In this document: positions 55,977-64,000 of the stretch, in pieces | Position numbering within the stretch: position 1 is the stretch's first letter | Layout: the number at the start of each line of letters is the position of its first letter | Source: Pseudomonas fluorescens | Lineage (GTDB): Bacteria; Pseudomonadota; Gammaproteobacteria; Pseudomonadales; Pseudomonadaceae | DNA length: 64,000 nucleotides | Assembly: GCF_902497895.1 (NCBI RefSeq) | Contig: NZ_CABVHQ010000030.1 | Location: 1 to 64,000 of the forward strand | Direction of reading: 5' to 3' | The notes under the pieces: model-generated | Told to the model about the DNA's origin: nothing | The model's database searches: none | What the model saw: only the letters and a program-made list of their open reading frames with translations | Position numbers and translations under genes: made by a program

Positions 55977-57353
55977 TCAAACCCTCGCAGCGTGCGGCTT
56001 TGCACAACCCTTCAAACCTGTACGCTCTTCGATCTCACCGGAACCGCTGAGGTACCCATAGCGCGAAAGATTCGGCATCAGCATCGACGCGATAAAGGTG
56101 ATGCTCACAATCGCCGCGACGTAGAAGAAGAAATATTCCTCGATCCCCTGTGACCGAAGCGACAAGGCCACGTATTCAGCGGTGCCGCCGAATGCCGCAT
56201 TGCCGACGGCATACGGAAAGCCTACGCCCAGTGCACGTACCGCGGGCGGGAACAGTTCAGCTTTGACGATCCCGGCGATGGGGGTGTAGAGCGAAGCAAT
56301 GGCCAGGCCGCCAAACACCAGCAGGAATGCCGTAAACGGGCTGCTGACCGACTGCAGCGAATAGAGCAGGGGGATCACCAGCAGCATGGCCAACCCGGAA
56401 AACATCAGCATGTGCGCCTTGATCCCGACACGGTCGGCCAATAAGCCAAACAGTGGCTGGCAGAACATGAAGCCGACCAGGGCGGCCGTCATGATGAAGC
56501 TCACTGTTTCCGGACTGAAACCAGCGGAGATCACCAGGAACTTCTGCATATAAGTGGTGAAGGTGTAGAAGTACAGCGAACCGCCAATGGTGAAAGCAAG
56601 CACCAGAGCGACTGCGCGTTTGTGTTTGAACATGCCGCGCAGCGAGCCGGCATCTTTGCGGTTCATGTCTTTCCTGGTCGCGGTTTCATGCATTGCGCGG
56701 CGCAGATACACCACGACGATCGAGCTCAGGGCGCCGATGAAAAACGGAATCCTCCAGCCCCATTCGCGCAACTCCTCGCCGGTGAGGGTTTGCTGGAGAA
56801 TGACCACGGTCATCAAGGCCAGAAGCTGACCGGCAATGATGGTGAAGTACTGAAAGGATCCATAGAAACAGCGACGCCCTGGTGTGGCGATTTCACTGAT
56901 GTAGGTGGCGCCGGTGCCGTACTCCGCGCCGACGGACAAGCCTTGAATCAACCTGGCGACCACGAGCATAACCGGCGCAGCGACCCCTATCGTTTCGTAG
57001 GTCGGCATGACGGCGATCAGCAGAGAGCCGGCGCACATCATGAATACCGAGATAATCATCGAGACCTTACGGCCGCGAGTGTCGGCGATCCAGCCGAAAA
57101 TCCAGCCGCCGAGAGGGCGCATGAAGAAGCCGACGGCGAAGACTCCAGCGGTTGCAAGCAGTTGGGTCGTGGTGTCGCCGTTGGGAAAAAACGAAGACGC
57201 AAAGTAGATGGCGGTATAGGCGTAGATGAAAAAGTCGTACCACTCCACCAGATTGCCTGAGCAGGCACCCATGATGGCTCTGACGCGATTCGGGCTACTC
57301 AGCGAATCGGTGTTGGTAGCCTGGTCATTTGAGTTTGTAGTTGATGCGGACAT
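55977..57353 (-). CDS. MFS transporter, metabolite:H+ symporter (MHS/KgtP-like)
   Basis: A 458-residue inner-membrane permease with 12 predicted helices. The MHS signature appears as GNLVEWYDFFIYAYTA near the N-terminus, then GGWIFGWIADTRGRK (the MFS A-loop) and LIQGLSVGAEYGTGATYI. KgtP-type members carry 2-oxoglutarate and similar acids. ATG 57353 has AAGGGTG upstream. It is divergent from LysR2. Confidence 0.88.
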   Translation of the reverse strand: MSASTTNSNDQATNTDSLSSPNRVRAIMGACSGNLVEWYDFFIYAYTAIYFASSFFPNGDTTTQLLATAGVFAVGFFMRPLGGWIFGWIADTRGRKVSMIISVFMMCAGSLLIAVMPTYETIGVAAPVMLVVARLIQGLSVGAEYGTGATYISEIATPGRRCFYGSFQYFTIIAGQLLALMTVVILQQTLTGEELREWGWRIPFFIGALSSIVVVYLRRAMHETATRKDMNRKDAGSLRGMFKHKRAVALVLAFTIGGSLYFYTFTTYMQKFLVISAGFSPETVSFIMTAALVGFMFCQPLFGLLADRVGIKAHMLMFSGLAMLLVIPLLYSLQSVSSPFTAFLLVFGGLAIASLYTPIAGIVKAELFPPAVRALGVGFPYAVGNAAFGGTAEYVALSLRSQGIEEYFFFYVAAIVSITFIASMLMPNLSRYGYLSGSGEIEERTGLKGCAKPHAARV

Positions 57354-57452
57354 GCTGTTCACCCTTACTTCAAGGCGAGACGATACGAGGAGCACACTGC
57401 GGCGTCTCCGACGTTGCTGGCTCGACAGGTTGATGTGCTTGACGCTGCGGCT

Positions 57453-57563
57453 TTAACCCGCTGACGGCCAAGTAACCTGAGGAGGGGGATATACGCGAGA
57501 TGCCAGCTGTTCGTTGTCTGGGTAAACCGGCCAGGTCAGGTCAGGAGAAACGTTGTCAATCAT
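57453..57563 (-). CDS. Possible small ORF upstream of the MFS gene
   Basis: A 36-residue frame (MIDNVSPDLTWPVYPDNEQL...) with a GAGGAC site eight bases before its ATG, 99 bases ahead of the MFS start. It could be a leader peptide, a true small protein or the beginning of a deleted gene. No family recognised. Confidence 0.3.
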   Translation of the reverse strand: MIDNVSPDLTWPVYPDNEQLASRVYPPPQVTWPSAG

Positions 57564-57676
57564 GGCGCAAGTCCTCGTATCTTATTCTTGTAGTGAGTCG
57601 AACGCGCTTGGCGCTGACGTTGATTGCAAGCTACCGCAGAGTGCGGAGGGTAATAAGCCGTCCGCCAGGCCTAACT

Positions 57677-57703
57677 GATATACCGAAATTCTATAGCTTG
57701 CCT
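57677..57703. promoter_or_regulatory. LysR-type operator candidate, copy 2
   Basis: A 27-base block with TATAGCTTG core, matching 50304-50330 at 21 positions. It lies between the MFS gene and LysR2. Confidence 0.5.
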
Positions 57704-57856
57704 TGCAGCCCCGGCGGGTGGGGGATACAGTCGGTTCGATAGACGCCAGGCCCCATGCAATGCGGTTCCTGCGGCATTCCATGGGTCGCTGATGCGTTTA
57801 CACTGACACTACTTTCGACGCATATCGCGCCGAGCCTGACTTTGACTGGCCTGGTA

Positions 57857-58780
57857 ATGGATGTCGTTCAACTCAAAACCCTGATTCATGTGGCCGAACT
57901 CGGTAGTCTCAGCAAAGCCTCCGATAGGCTTCACATCGCGCAACCGGCGCTCAGCCGACAAATTCGATTGTTGGAAAAAGAACTCGGCACCTACCTGTTT
58001 GATCGCCATGGTCGAGGCATGGAGATTACTGACGCCGGCCGCGAAGTGCTGGCGCATGCCACCCGAATCATGGAAGAAATGGAATCCATTCGAAGTTCGG
58101 TGGTGGGTGGAAAATCTTCTTTTAGGGGAACGGTCGTCATCGGTACAACGCCAACCGTTGCGGAAATTGTCACCGTGCCCCTGGTGCGCAAGATCAGAGA
58201 GGCCCATCCGAATCTCGCCGTCAGGTTTTCCTCGGCTTTCAGCGGGTACTTGCTGGATTGGGTTCAGCGCGGTGAACTGGAACTGGCCATTTCCTACGAC
58301 CCTCAACCCCTGCATACGCTGCGGATCGTGCCGGTGATGATGGAGAACCTGCTTCTGGTCGGCCCCGCCAGTGCCAACCTGCGCATCGATACGCCGGTGT
58401 CCTTCGAGTCCCTGGCCGAGCAGCAACTGGTCTTGCCAAGCCCTCGACACGGCCTTCGCGTAATCATGGATAACTGTGCGCGTGAAGTCGGGATCAAGCT
58501 CAAGACCAGCGTTGAAGCCGACTCTTTCGGCGCGATGATCGATCTGGTCCGCAATGGCTTCGGTTTGACGGCTTTACCTCTGGCGTCGATTTACACCCAG
58601 GTCGAATCCGGTATGTTGTCTGCCGCCCCCTTGGTCGACCCCATTCCCATGCGTAAATTGGTTCAGGTCTTTCCCGCGGACAGACGAGTCAGCCCCGCCG
58701 CGAAATTTGTCGGGGATGCTTTTATCGAAATTGCCGCCGATCTGGTCAATCGCAAGATCTGGGCTGGACACCTGCTTTGA
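57857..58780 (+). CDS. LysR-family transcriptional regulator 2
   Basis: A 307-residue LysR protein of the Nac/Cbl-like type: MDVVQLKTLIHVAELGSLSK, HTH text ASDRLHIAQPALSRQIRLLE, and an effector domain beginning GTVVIGTTPTVAEIV. ATG 57857 is chosen to start the standard DNA-binding domain; its ribosome-binding site is weak. It is divergent from the MFS permease and shares an operator-like motif with the ThDP operon. Confidence 0.88.
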   Translation: MDVVQLKTLIHVAELGSLSKASDRLHIAQPALSRQIRLLEKELGTYLFDRHGRGMEITDAGREVLAHATRIMEEMESIRSSVVGGKSSFRGTVVIGTTPTVAEIVTVPLVRKIREAHPNLAVRFSSAFSGYLLDWVQRGELELAISYDPQPLHTLRIVPVMMENLLLVGPASANLRIDTPVSFESLAEQQLVLPSPRHGLRVIMDNCAREVGIKLKTSVEADSFGAMIDLVRNGFGLTALPLASIYTQVESGMLSAAPLVDPIPMRKLVQVFPADRRVSPAAKFVGDAFIEIAADLVNRKIWAGHLL

Positions 58781-58989
58781 TCACTCGACACGCTTGAATG
58801 AGCGACTCATCGACCTGCTGCTCTCGTTTCCCTGCATTCGGGTCGGTTCCCGGAGGGGCATCAATGACCGGTGTCCCATTCGATATGCCGTCCGGCACCC
58901 CGGTACCATGAAATCCGACTTTCTGTGCGTGGTTGCTCTCCGAGCACTGCGCGTTGGAGGTACACAGACGGGATGCGCCTTCAGAAATG

Positions 58990-59568
58990 TCACTCTTGCG
59001 TCTCGAGACGGCTACGTTCGAGGTTGATTTCACGTATCAAATCATCGACGGCCGCGAGCATGAACTCGATCGTTGTTTCGTCGATGAATCTACCGTCCTG
59101 GATCTTTTGATTGATGTTGGGAATGACTATTTGGGGACGGCAAATTACCCTGGAAAGCGTGGCCGATAAAGTTTCACGTAGTTGAGACTGGGCACGCACC
59201 CCGCCGAGCACGCCGGGGGAAGAGGTTATGATCAGCACCGGTTTATTTTTCAGGGGTGAATTGAAGCCCGGGCGGGAGGCCCAATCCAGCGCATTTTTCA
59301 GCACGCCAGAGGTGCCGTAGTTGTATTCAGGCGAGCAGATGATCAAACCATCGGCGTGTGCGATGGCCTCTTTCAGAGCCGCCACTGATGGAGGCAGCGC
59401 TTGCGCTTCGAGATCGCCGTTGTACAGGGGGATGTCATTCAGCGCGAACAGGCTCATTTCTGCCTGATCGTCCAATCGATTGGAGAGTGTCTTGAGTACC
59501 GCTGTATTCGTAGACTGTGAACGCAGGCTGCCTGAAATACCGAGTAGACGATGAGCGACAGTGGCCAT
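58990..59568 (-). CDS. NADPH-dependent FMN reductase-type protein
   Basis: A 192-residue flavodoxin-like protein. LLGISGSLRSQSTNTAVL binds the FMN phosphate, and IICSPEYNYGTSGVLKNALDWAS is the family signature. It supplies reduced flavin or reduces quinones. AAGGAG precedes ATG 59568. Last gene of a minus-strand set with cupin and alcohol dehydrogenase. Confidence 0.88.
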   Translation of the reverse strand: MATVAHRLLGISGSLRSQSTNTAVLKTLSNRLDDQAEMSLFALNDIPLYNGDLEAQALPPSVAALKEAIAHADGLIICSPEYNYGTSGVLKNALDWASRPGFNSPLKNKPVLIITSSPGVLGGVRAQSQLRETLSATLSRVICRPQIVIPNINQKIQDGRFIDETTIEFMLAAVDDLIREINLERSRLETQE

Positions 59569-59605
59569 AAAACTCCTTGAACCAGAGAGATGAATAATAA
59601 GAAAA

Positions 59606-60157
59606 CTACACAACATGTTTCTCTGGAAGTGACGCACCGATCATCACAAAAAGCGCCCTGGCAATCCGCTCACTTTTGTTCCGCCACGCGTGCCGTGTGC
59701 CATTCTGGATAACGATGTCGCCTGCGTTTACCAGACGGCTCTGACCGTTATCCAGCTCCAACCACATCTCACCTTCCAGAATGATTCCGTAATCGATGGT
59801 GGCGGTGGTGTGCATTCCCGGATTTTCCGGCTCGAAGCTTTCGATCAAACCAGGCAGTGCAGCGCTCAGCTCGCCAAAGGCCTGGACGCCATCGACGGGG
59901 TTCTGCATGACGGAGTCAGGCGGAAAATCAAAGATGGCGAGGCTGGTGCCTCCCTGAGGAGGAATCAGCGAAGCGTAATCAAGGGTTGGATCGCGGTCTT
60001 TTTCGAGAAGTGCGGGATCGGCAGGGGTGGTCCACAGCTGGGCCATCCCGTGCCCGGGGATCGAGGCAAAGGATTGGGCTCTTGGGGCATAGTCGTCTGA
60101 AACGAACACGGAGTTTCCCTGTTCGTCGTGGCCGGTCACGATTCTTCTTATCTTCAT
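59606..60157 (-). CDS. Cupin-domain protein
   Basis: A 183-residue protein with one C-terminal cupin: HTTATIDYGIILEGEMWLEL then VNAGDIVIQNGTRHAWRN. The N-terminal 90 residues precede it. Metal ligands are incomplete (one His in the first motif), so it may not be a dioxygenase. 37 bases upstream of the FMN reductase gene. Confidence 0.82.
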   Translation of the reverse strand: MKIRRIVTGHDEQGNSVFVSDDYAPRAQSFASIPGHGMAQLWTTPADPALLEKDRDPTLDYASLIPPQGGTSLAIFDFPPDSVMQNPVDGVQAFGELSAALPGLIESFEPENPGMHTTATIDYGIILEGEMWLELDNGQSRLVNAGDIVIQNGTRHAWRNKSERIARALFVMIGASLPEKHVV

Positions 60158-60227
60158 TGTGGATTACTCAAAGAGTAGTCAAAGAGGCAGCGAGTGGAGG
60201 GGAAACCACTCCGCTCGCTGCGTTTAA

Positions 60228-61343
60228 TCAAGGGCAGATGACGTAGTTGCTGAAGCCGCCATGGCGGTTTTCGATACCGGTAATAGCGCTGTTGACGTCT
60301 TCCAGACTGAAGGCCGTGTTTTCGAAGAATGAGAGATCAAGCACCCCGGATTCAACCATGTCAGCCATGGCTTGTCCTTGTCCTGTAGTGAACCAGGCAG
60401 ATCCGCTGATCTGGATGTCGTTGTCCATGATCCAGTGAAGGTCGATGGGAACGTCGCCGGCGATGGCGCCGATGTTGACCAGGTGCCCACCGCGGTGGAG
60501 GGATTTAAGGGATTGGGTCAGGCTCTCGTGTGGTGCACCTGGCCCCAAGGCATCGATGACGACATCGACACCTTCGCCGTGGGTCACTTCACTGACCCAC
60601 TGGTTAGTGGGTATTGTGCCGAGGCTATGAATTTCAATCCGGCCCGGAGCCGCGAGGCTCTTCACCTTTTGGAACAGATCCTGGTTTCTGCCGGTGCCGA
60701 GGATTTTCCGAACACCCATGGCCAGTGCCAGGGCGACGGCTCCCAAGCCGAGTGTCCCGCTGATCCCATTGATCAGAACGGTGCTGCCGGGGCCGACGTT
60801 GGCCTTGATCAACGCTTTGTAGGCGGTGCCCAGATAACCCAGGCGTGCGGCGGTCTCGAAGCTGATGTTGTCTGGCAGTTTGACCAGGCTGTATTGCGGG
60901 GCAGGGATGTACTCGCAAAGGCCGCCGTAGGGGTAGTCTTCGAACATGCGCGGGCTTTTAGGCGTGAACCCGAAATAACCGTTGAACGTATAGGCGGTGC
61001 AGGCAATGGTGTTGCCCGCGCGGCATGCCCGGCATGAACCGCAGTGTCGGCCCGGGTTGACGTAAACCCGGTCGCCGACCTTGAAGTCGTAGACCTGGGC
61101 GCCGACGGCTTCGACGACACCGGATGGATCAAGTCCAAAGATGGCAGGCAGCTTGGGCAGCGGGTTCTGCGGGAACCATTTGACCCAGTTGGTCAGGATG
61201 TTATGCAGGTTCGGGACGATCCCGCACGCCTTGATCTTTACCAGCACTTCGGTCGGACGAATCTCGGGGACGGGCACTTGCTCGATGACCATGGGTTTGC
61301 CGCCTTCATACAGGCGTGCGGCGCGCATAGTTTTTGCAGTCAT
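60228..61343 (-). CDS. Zinc-type alcohol dehydrogenase family protein
   Basis: A 371-residue MDR enzyme. The structural-zinc cysteines are in GRHCGSCRACRAGNTIAC, the catalytic Cys in IKACGIV, and the NAD motif in LINGISGTLGLGAVALA. It oxidises an alcohol or reduces an aldehyde or ketone. TTGGAG precedes ATG 61343. Confidence 0.88.
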   Translation of the reverse strand: MTAKTMRAARLYEGGKPMVIEQVPVPEIRPTEVLVKIKACGIVPNLHNILTNWVKWFPQNPLPKLPAIFGLDPSGVVEAVGAQVYDFKVGDRVYVNPGRHCGSCRACRAGNTIACTAYTFNGYFGFTPKSPRMFEDYPYGGLCEYIPAPQYSLVKLPDNISFETAARLGYLGTAYKALIKANVGPGSTVLINGISGTLGLGAVALALAMGVRKILGTGRNQDLFQKVKSLAAPGRIEIHSLGTIPTNQWVSEVTHGEGVDVVIDALGPGAPHESLTQSLKSLHRGGHLVNIGAIAGDVPIDLHWIMDNDIQISGSAWFTTGQGQAMADMVESGVLDLSFFENTAFSLEDVNSAITGIENRHGGFSNYVICP

Positions 61344-61412
61344 GATGTTCTCCAACACACATATTGTTTTTGTAGGTACGTAACCCGTGGAGCACGCTTC
61401 AAATCTACGGCA

Positions 61413-61994
61413 CTAACGCAGTCCGTCTTCGCCCTTCACGTCGGCGGCAGCCAGACCGCCCAGTCGCGCATGAATCCGGCCACCGGTGGCCATGGCCAGG
61501 CCAAAAGCAATTTCGCCGCGACGAGGGCCGTCCCATACGGTCATTTCAGCCACGCCGAAGTGGCTGCGAACATAGGCCGCCTGGATGTGTCCGAGCGGGA
61601 TCATCACCCGGCAACCAGGGCCACCAATGCTCTTTGCAGCCGGAACGATCGCCTTCGGATTGCCGAGGGCTTCGCGCATTGCCCAGCCACCTGCTTCGTG
61701 CCAGACAGCACCGTGTTCCAACTCACCGTCTTCACCGACGATTGCGCCCTTGCCATAGGCCTGTACGTGCCTGGCACCGCCCAGCGCATGGATCAGTTGC
61801 TCGGACAGTTCTGCACCTAAAATTCTCAACTCCTGCATGAACGGCAGCAGGTCTTCTACATATCTGCCTGCGTAGGGATTGGCCACCACGGCAGTGGCTA
61901 CCGCAATCCTGAGCGGGACTGACGAGCGAGGCCCGCCTTCGTGGAACACTTCTTCGACGTCCAGTTTTACCTTGCGAACCATCACCAGCGACAT
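61413..61994 (-). CDS. Amino acid synthesis family protein (DUF1185)
   Basis: A 193-residue protein with KVKLDVEEVFHEGG, RIAVATAVVANPYAGRYVEDL and CRVMIPLGHIQAAYVRSHF, the pattern of PF06684. Despite the name, these occur in catabolic clusters and their reaction is unclear. GGAGG precedes ATG 61994. First gene of the minus-strand unit, divergent from the FAH gene. Confidence 0.85.
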   Translation of the reverse strand: MSLVMVRKVKLDVEEVFHEGGPRSSVPLRIAVATAVVANPYAGRYVEDLLPFMQELRILGAELSEQLIHALGGARHVQAYGKGAIVGEDGELEHGAVWHEAGGWAMREALGNPKAIVPAAKSIGGPGCRVMIPLGHIQAAYVRSHFGVAEMTVWDGPRRGEIAFGLAMATGGRIHARLGGLAAADVKGEDGLR

Positions 61995-62051
61995 GTCTAA
62001 CCTCCAGAACCGAGAGCCTCAAGCGACTCGTTATTTTTTTAAACCGGCCTT

Positions 62052-62083
62052 TTGCATTATGCATTTAATGATGTATGGTGCAA
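62052..62083. promoter_or_regulatory. Operator-like dyad in the divergent promoter
   Basis: TTGCATTATGCAT (62052-62064) and ATGTATGGTGCAA (62071-62083) are complementary at 10 of 13 positions around a 6-nt spacer. The regulator is not in the window. Confidence 0.45.
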
Positions 62084-62119
62084 GAACTTAGTTTTTATGC
62101 ACAAAACAGGAGTGGCAAT

Positions 62120-62971
62120 ATGAAGCTGATTTCGTACCGTAAAGAGGGTAAAGCCCATTTCGGCGTCGTGTCCGGTGACGGGGTCGTCGAGCTGACCAGC
62201 CGTTTTGCGCAGGTTCCGGATCTCGCATCCTTTCTGGCTGATCCGGCCCTGCTGCAGGAGGCTCGCCAGATCGTAGAAGCCGAGCAACCCGACTACCCAT
62301 TTTCAAGCGTCGAGCTGGAAGCCGTCATACCCAATCCCGGAAAGGTGATTTGCGTCGGCATTAACTATGTTGCTCACGCCGAAGAAGCCGGCAGAAAGGT
62401 TGGGGAGTTCCCGGTGATTTTTCAGCGTTTCGCTGAAACCCTTCTGCCCCACGGAGAACCGCTGGTAAGGCCTCAGGTATCAGAGCAATTTGACTTTGAG
62501 GCCGAATTGGCCGTCGTGATCGGCAAAGGTGGCGCCCATATTGATCCGGCCGATGCAATGGATCATGTCGCGGGTTACACCTGCTTCAACGACGCCAGCG
62601 TTCGCGATTGGCAGTTCCATACGCACCAGTACGGAATGGGCAAGACCTTCAGAAAAACCGGCGCGCTGGGCCCATGGCTCATTCCGGCTTCGGAAATTTC
62701 CGATTACCGTAAGCTGGTGGTGCGGGGGGTACTCAATGGCGAGCAGTTGCAGGAAGGCAGCCTTTCAGAGTTGGCATTCGACATCCCGCATTTGATTTCG
62801 TATGTGTCGAAGGCACTTCCATGGAACCCGGGCGACATTCTGGCAACCGGTACGCCGAGCGGGATCGGCTTCAAGAGGAATCCACCGATTTTCCTGAAAC
62901 CCGGTGATGTTTTCGAAGTGGTGATCACTGAGATCGGGACGCTATCGAACGGCGTTATCGACGAAGCCTGA
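62120..62971 (+). CDS. Fumarylacetoacetate hydrolase-family protein
   Basis: A 283-residue FAH-fold enzyme: VICVGINYVAHAEEAG, metal-binding Glu pair in FDFEAELAVVIG, GYTCFNDASVRDWQ and the C-terminal ILATGTPSGIGF. Members hydrolyse or decarboxylate ring-cleavage products. AGGAG precedes ATG 62120. First gene of a plus-strand unit with VOC and monooxygenase genes. Confidence 0.9.
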   Translation: MKLISYRKEGKAHFGVVSGDGVVELTSRFAQVPDLASFLADPALLQEARQIVEAEQPDYPFSSVELEAVIPNPGKVICVGINYVAHAEEAGRKVGEFPVIFQRFAETLLPHGEPLVRPQVSEQFDFEAELAVVIGKGGAHIDPADAMDHVAGYTCFNDASVRDWQFHTHQYGMGKTFRKTGALGPWLIPASEISDYRKLVVRGVLNGEQLQEGSLSELAFDIPHLISYVSKALPWNPGDILATGTPSGIGFKRNPPIFLKPGDVFEVVITEIGTLSNGVIDEA

Positions 62972-63012
62972 GCGTTGTCCTCTACACAATCATAAAAAAC
63001 TGGAGGTTCCAG

Positions 63013-63573
63013 ATGCCCGCGTTACCTACAATCAATTTCACCCACACCGGCGTGTTTTGCGCAGACCTTGATCGTATGGTCGATTTCTACTGCCGTACCT
63101 TAGGCTTCATCGTCAGTGACAAAGGTGTTGCCTCAACCGGTCACCGATTGTTCTTCATGACGCAGAACCCTGAACTGCATCACCAGGTCGTGCTCTTCGA
63201 TGGCAAGCCTGTCGACCTGCCATTCAACCCGATCAATCAGCTGTCGTTTCTGCTGAACTCGCTGGATGACCTGAAGGCTTACTACCAGTTCGCCAAAAAC
63301 AGCGGCATTGAAGGGATTGCTCAGGTGGACCACGGGAACGCCTGGTCGATGTACTTCAAAGACCCTGAAGGCAACCCCATCGAAATGTATGTCGATGCGC
63401 CGTTCTACACCGCGCAACCCTGCAAGGAGCCACTTGATCTTGAGCTGCCGACCGAGGTCATCCTGGCCCGGACCGAGGCCATGTGTAAGCGCCGTCCTGG
63501 CTTCCAGACGCGAGAGCAGTGGATGGACTCCATCCGGGCGAAGATCGAAGAACAGCGGGTTCGAATCGGCTGA
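63013..63573 (+). CDS. VOC-family protein (extradiol dioxygenase/glyoxalase type)
   Basis: A 186-residue vicinal-oxygen-chelate protein. Candidate metal ligands are His in FTHTGVFC, His in ELHHQVVLF and Glu in GNPIEMYVDAP, the H-H-E set of type I extradiol dioxygenases. It may cleave a dihydroxylated ring made by the monooxygenase. GGAGG lies ten bases before its ATG. Confidence 0.85.
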   Translation: MPALPTINFTHTGVFCADLDRMVDFYCRTLGFIVSDKGVASTGHRLFFMTQNPELHHQVVLFDGKPVDLPFNPINQLSFLLNSLDDLKAYYQFAKNSGIEGIAQVDHGNAWSMYFKDPEGNPIEMYVDAPFYTAQPCKEPLDLELPTEVILARTEAMCKRRPGFQTREQWMDSIRAKIEEQRVRIG

Positions 63574-63697
63574 CACCTTGGGTACGGGGCGAATAACCCG
63601 CCCCGATCTGCGGATGTGGAGCCTGGTTGATGGGCGCGCACAAGCCTGTTCATCAACCAGAAGTCGCACTGGATAAAAACAAAAAGCGGAGTAGACG

Positions 63698-64000
63698 ATG
63701 GACTACGATGTCATCATTGTTGGAATGGGGCCGGTCGGTGCTCTGTGCGCAAATCTGGCTGGCATGTGGGGGCTGAAGGCTCTCGTCGTGGACAAGTCCG
63801 AAACGGTGTACACCAACCCGAGGGCCATGGGCTTTGACCACGAAGTGATGCGTGTCTTCGGCAACATTGGCTTGGCCAATGAGATCGCCGAGCATGTCAT
63901 GCCTTATCGGCCTTCGGAGTACCGCACCACCGGTTCTCGGCTGATCAAGCGCATTGATGCCGCCAAGCCTCCCTTTCCGCTGGGTTGGGCACCTAACTAC
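63698..64000 (+). CDS. FAD-dependent aromatic monooxygenase (MhpA-like), N-terminal part
   Basis: 101 residues before the window ends. MDYDVIIVGMGPVGALCANL is the FAD-binding fold and NPRAMGFDHEVMRVF is the region typical of 3-(3-hydroxyphenyl)propionate hydroxylase-like enzymes. The rest lies outside the window. Confidence 0.85.
   Translation, partial: MDYDVIIVGMGPVGALCANLAGMWGLKALVVDKSETVYTNPRAMGFDHEVMRVFGNIGLANEIAEHVMPYRPSEYRTTGSRLIKRIDAAKPPFPLGWAPNY

Larger units (their letters stand above)
57354..57856. other. Large intergenic region between MFS and LysR2 genes
   Basis: This 503-base gap contains a possible 36-residue gene (57453-57563, minus) and the LysR-type motif at 57677-57703. 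Nothing else is recognised. Confidence 0.5.

Noticed and set aside
58746-59033. 95-residue minus-strand frame between LysR2 and the FMN reductase
   Set aside because: No ribosome-binding site, and it overlaps both flanking genes; some coding-like text remains unexplained.

Overview
The window reads as chromosomal DNA of a fluorescent Pseudomonas (P. fluorescens group). The evidence is the high-GC codon use, at least three families of Pseudomonas-type REP/REPIN palindromes between genes, Pseudomonas-style small genes (DUF6124, DUF1289) and the mix of gene families. No tRNA, rRNA, CRISPR array or intact insertion sequence was seen. All assignments come from reading the sequence; no database search was run.

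Layout. 1-5.6 kb: a TPR protein, three small minus-strand genes (two clearly paralogous), a cupin and exported small proteins. 5.9-12 kb: DNA metabolism, with family-B DNA polymerase II (polB) and topoisomerase III (topB), a LexA-like box upstream of topB, and an orphan YbdD-type gene. 12-15.7 kb: a two-component system divergent from a DipZ-like thiol-disulfide protein, with three paired TGTATC boxes between them. 16-21 kb: an AraC regulator divergent from an isoquinoline-oxidoreductase-type molybdenum hydroxylase (iorA-iorB-xdhC-like), with a decayed aldo/keto reductase between. 21-26 kb: glutathione transferase, dienelactone hydrolase, Rrf2 regulator, type II NADH dehydrogenase-like flavoprotein and an NmrA-like protein.

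26-31 kb is the accessory, conflict-type part. It holds a fused trypsin-like protease/non-specific nuclease, a PAAR-headed polymorphic toxin split by one in-frame TGA, its likely immunity protein, a second small AT-rich gene, and a racemase remnant. 31-36 kb: Ohr and the nitric-oxide detoxification set norR/norVW with NorR boxes and a sigma-54 promoter. 36-43 kb: small genes behind a structured leader, a LuxR regulator, a lipoprotein amidohydrolase and an NCS1 permease.

43-58 kb is a large catabolic region. One minus-strand operon encodes a two-subunit ThDP decarboxylase, an acyl-CoA dehydrogenase, a CaiB-type CoA transferase, a MaoC-type hydratase, a CitE-type lyase and an aldehyde dehydrogenase. 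A second encodes three tandem RraA-type aldolases and an aminotransferase. Two LysR regulators, an alpha/beta hydrolase and an MHS-type MFS permease complete the region. Repeated operator-like motifs suggest that one LysR controls the aldolase operon and hydrolase and the other controls the permease and the ThDP/CoA operon. Read together, the enzymes fit degradation of 4-substituted glutamates or 2-oxoglutarates through methylsuccinate/itaconate and citramalyl-CoA to acetyl-CoA and pyruvate. This is an inference, and I know of no description of it as a unit. A second catabolic cluster (58.9-64 kb) has an FMN reductase, cupin, Zn-alcohol dehydrogenase, FAH-family hydrolase, VOC protein and FAD monooxygenase. 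It looks like aromatic ring hydroxylation and cleavage, and runs off the right edge.
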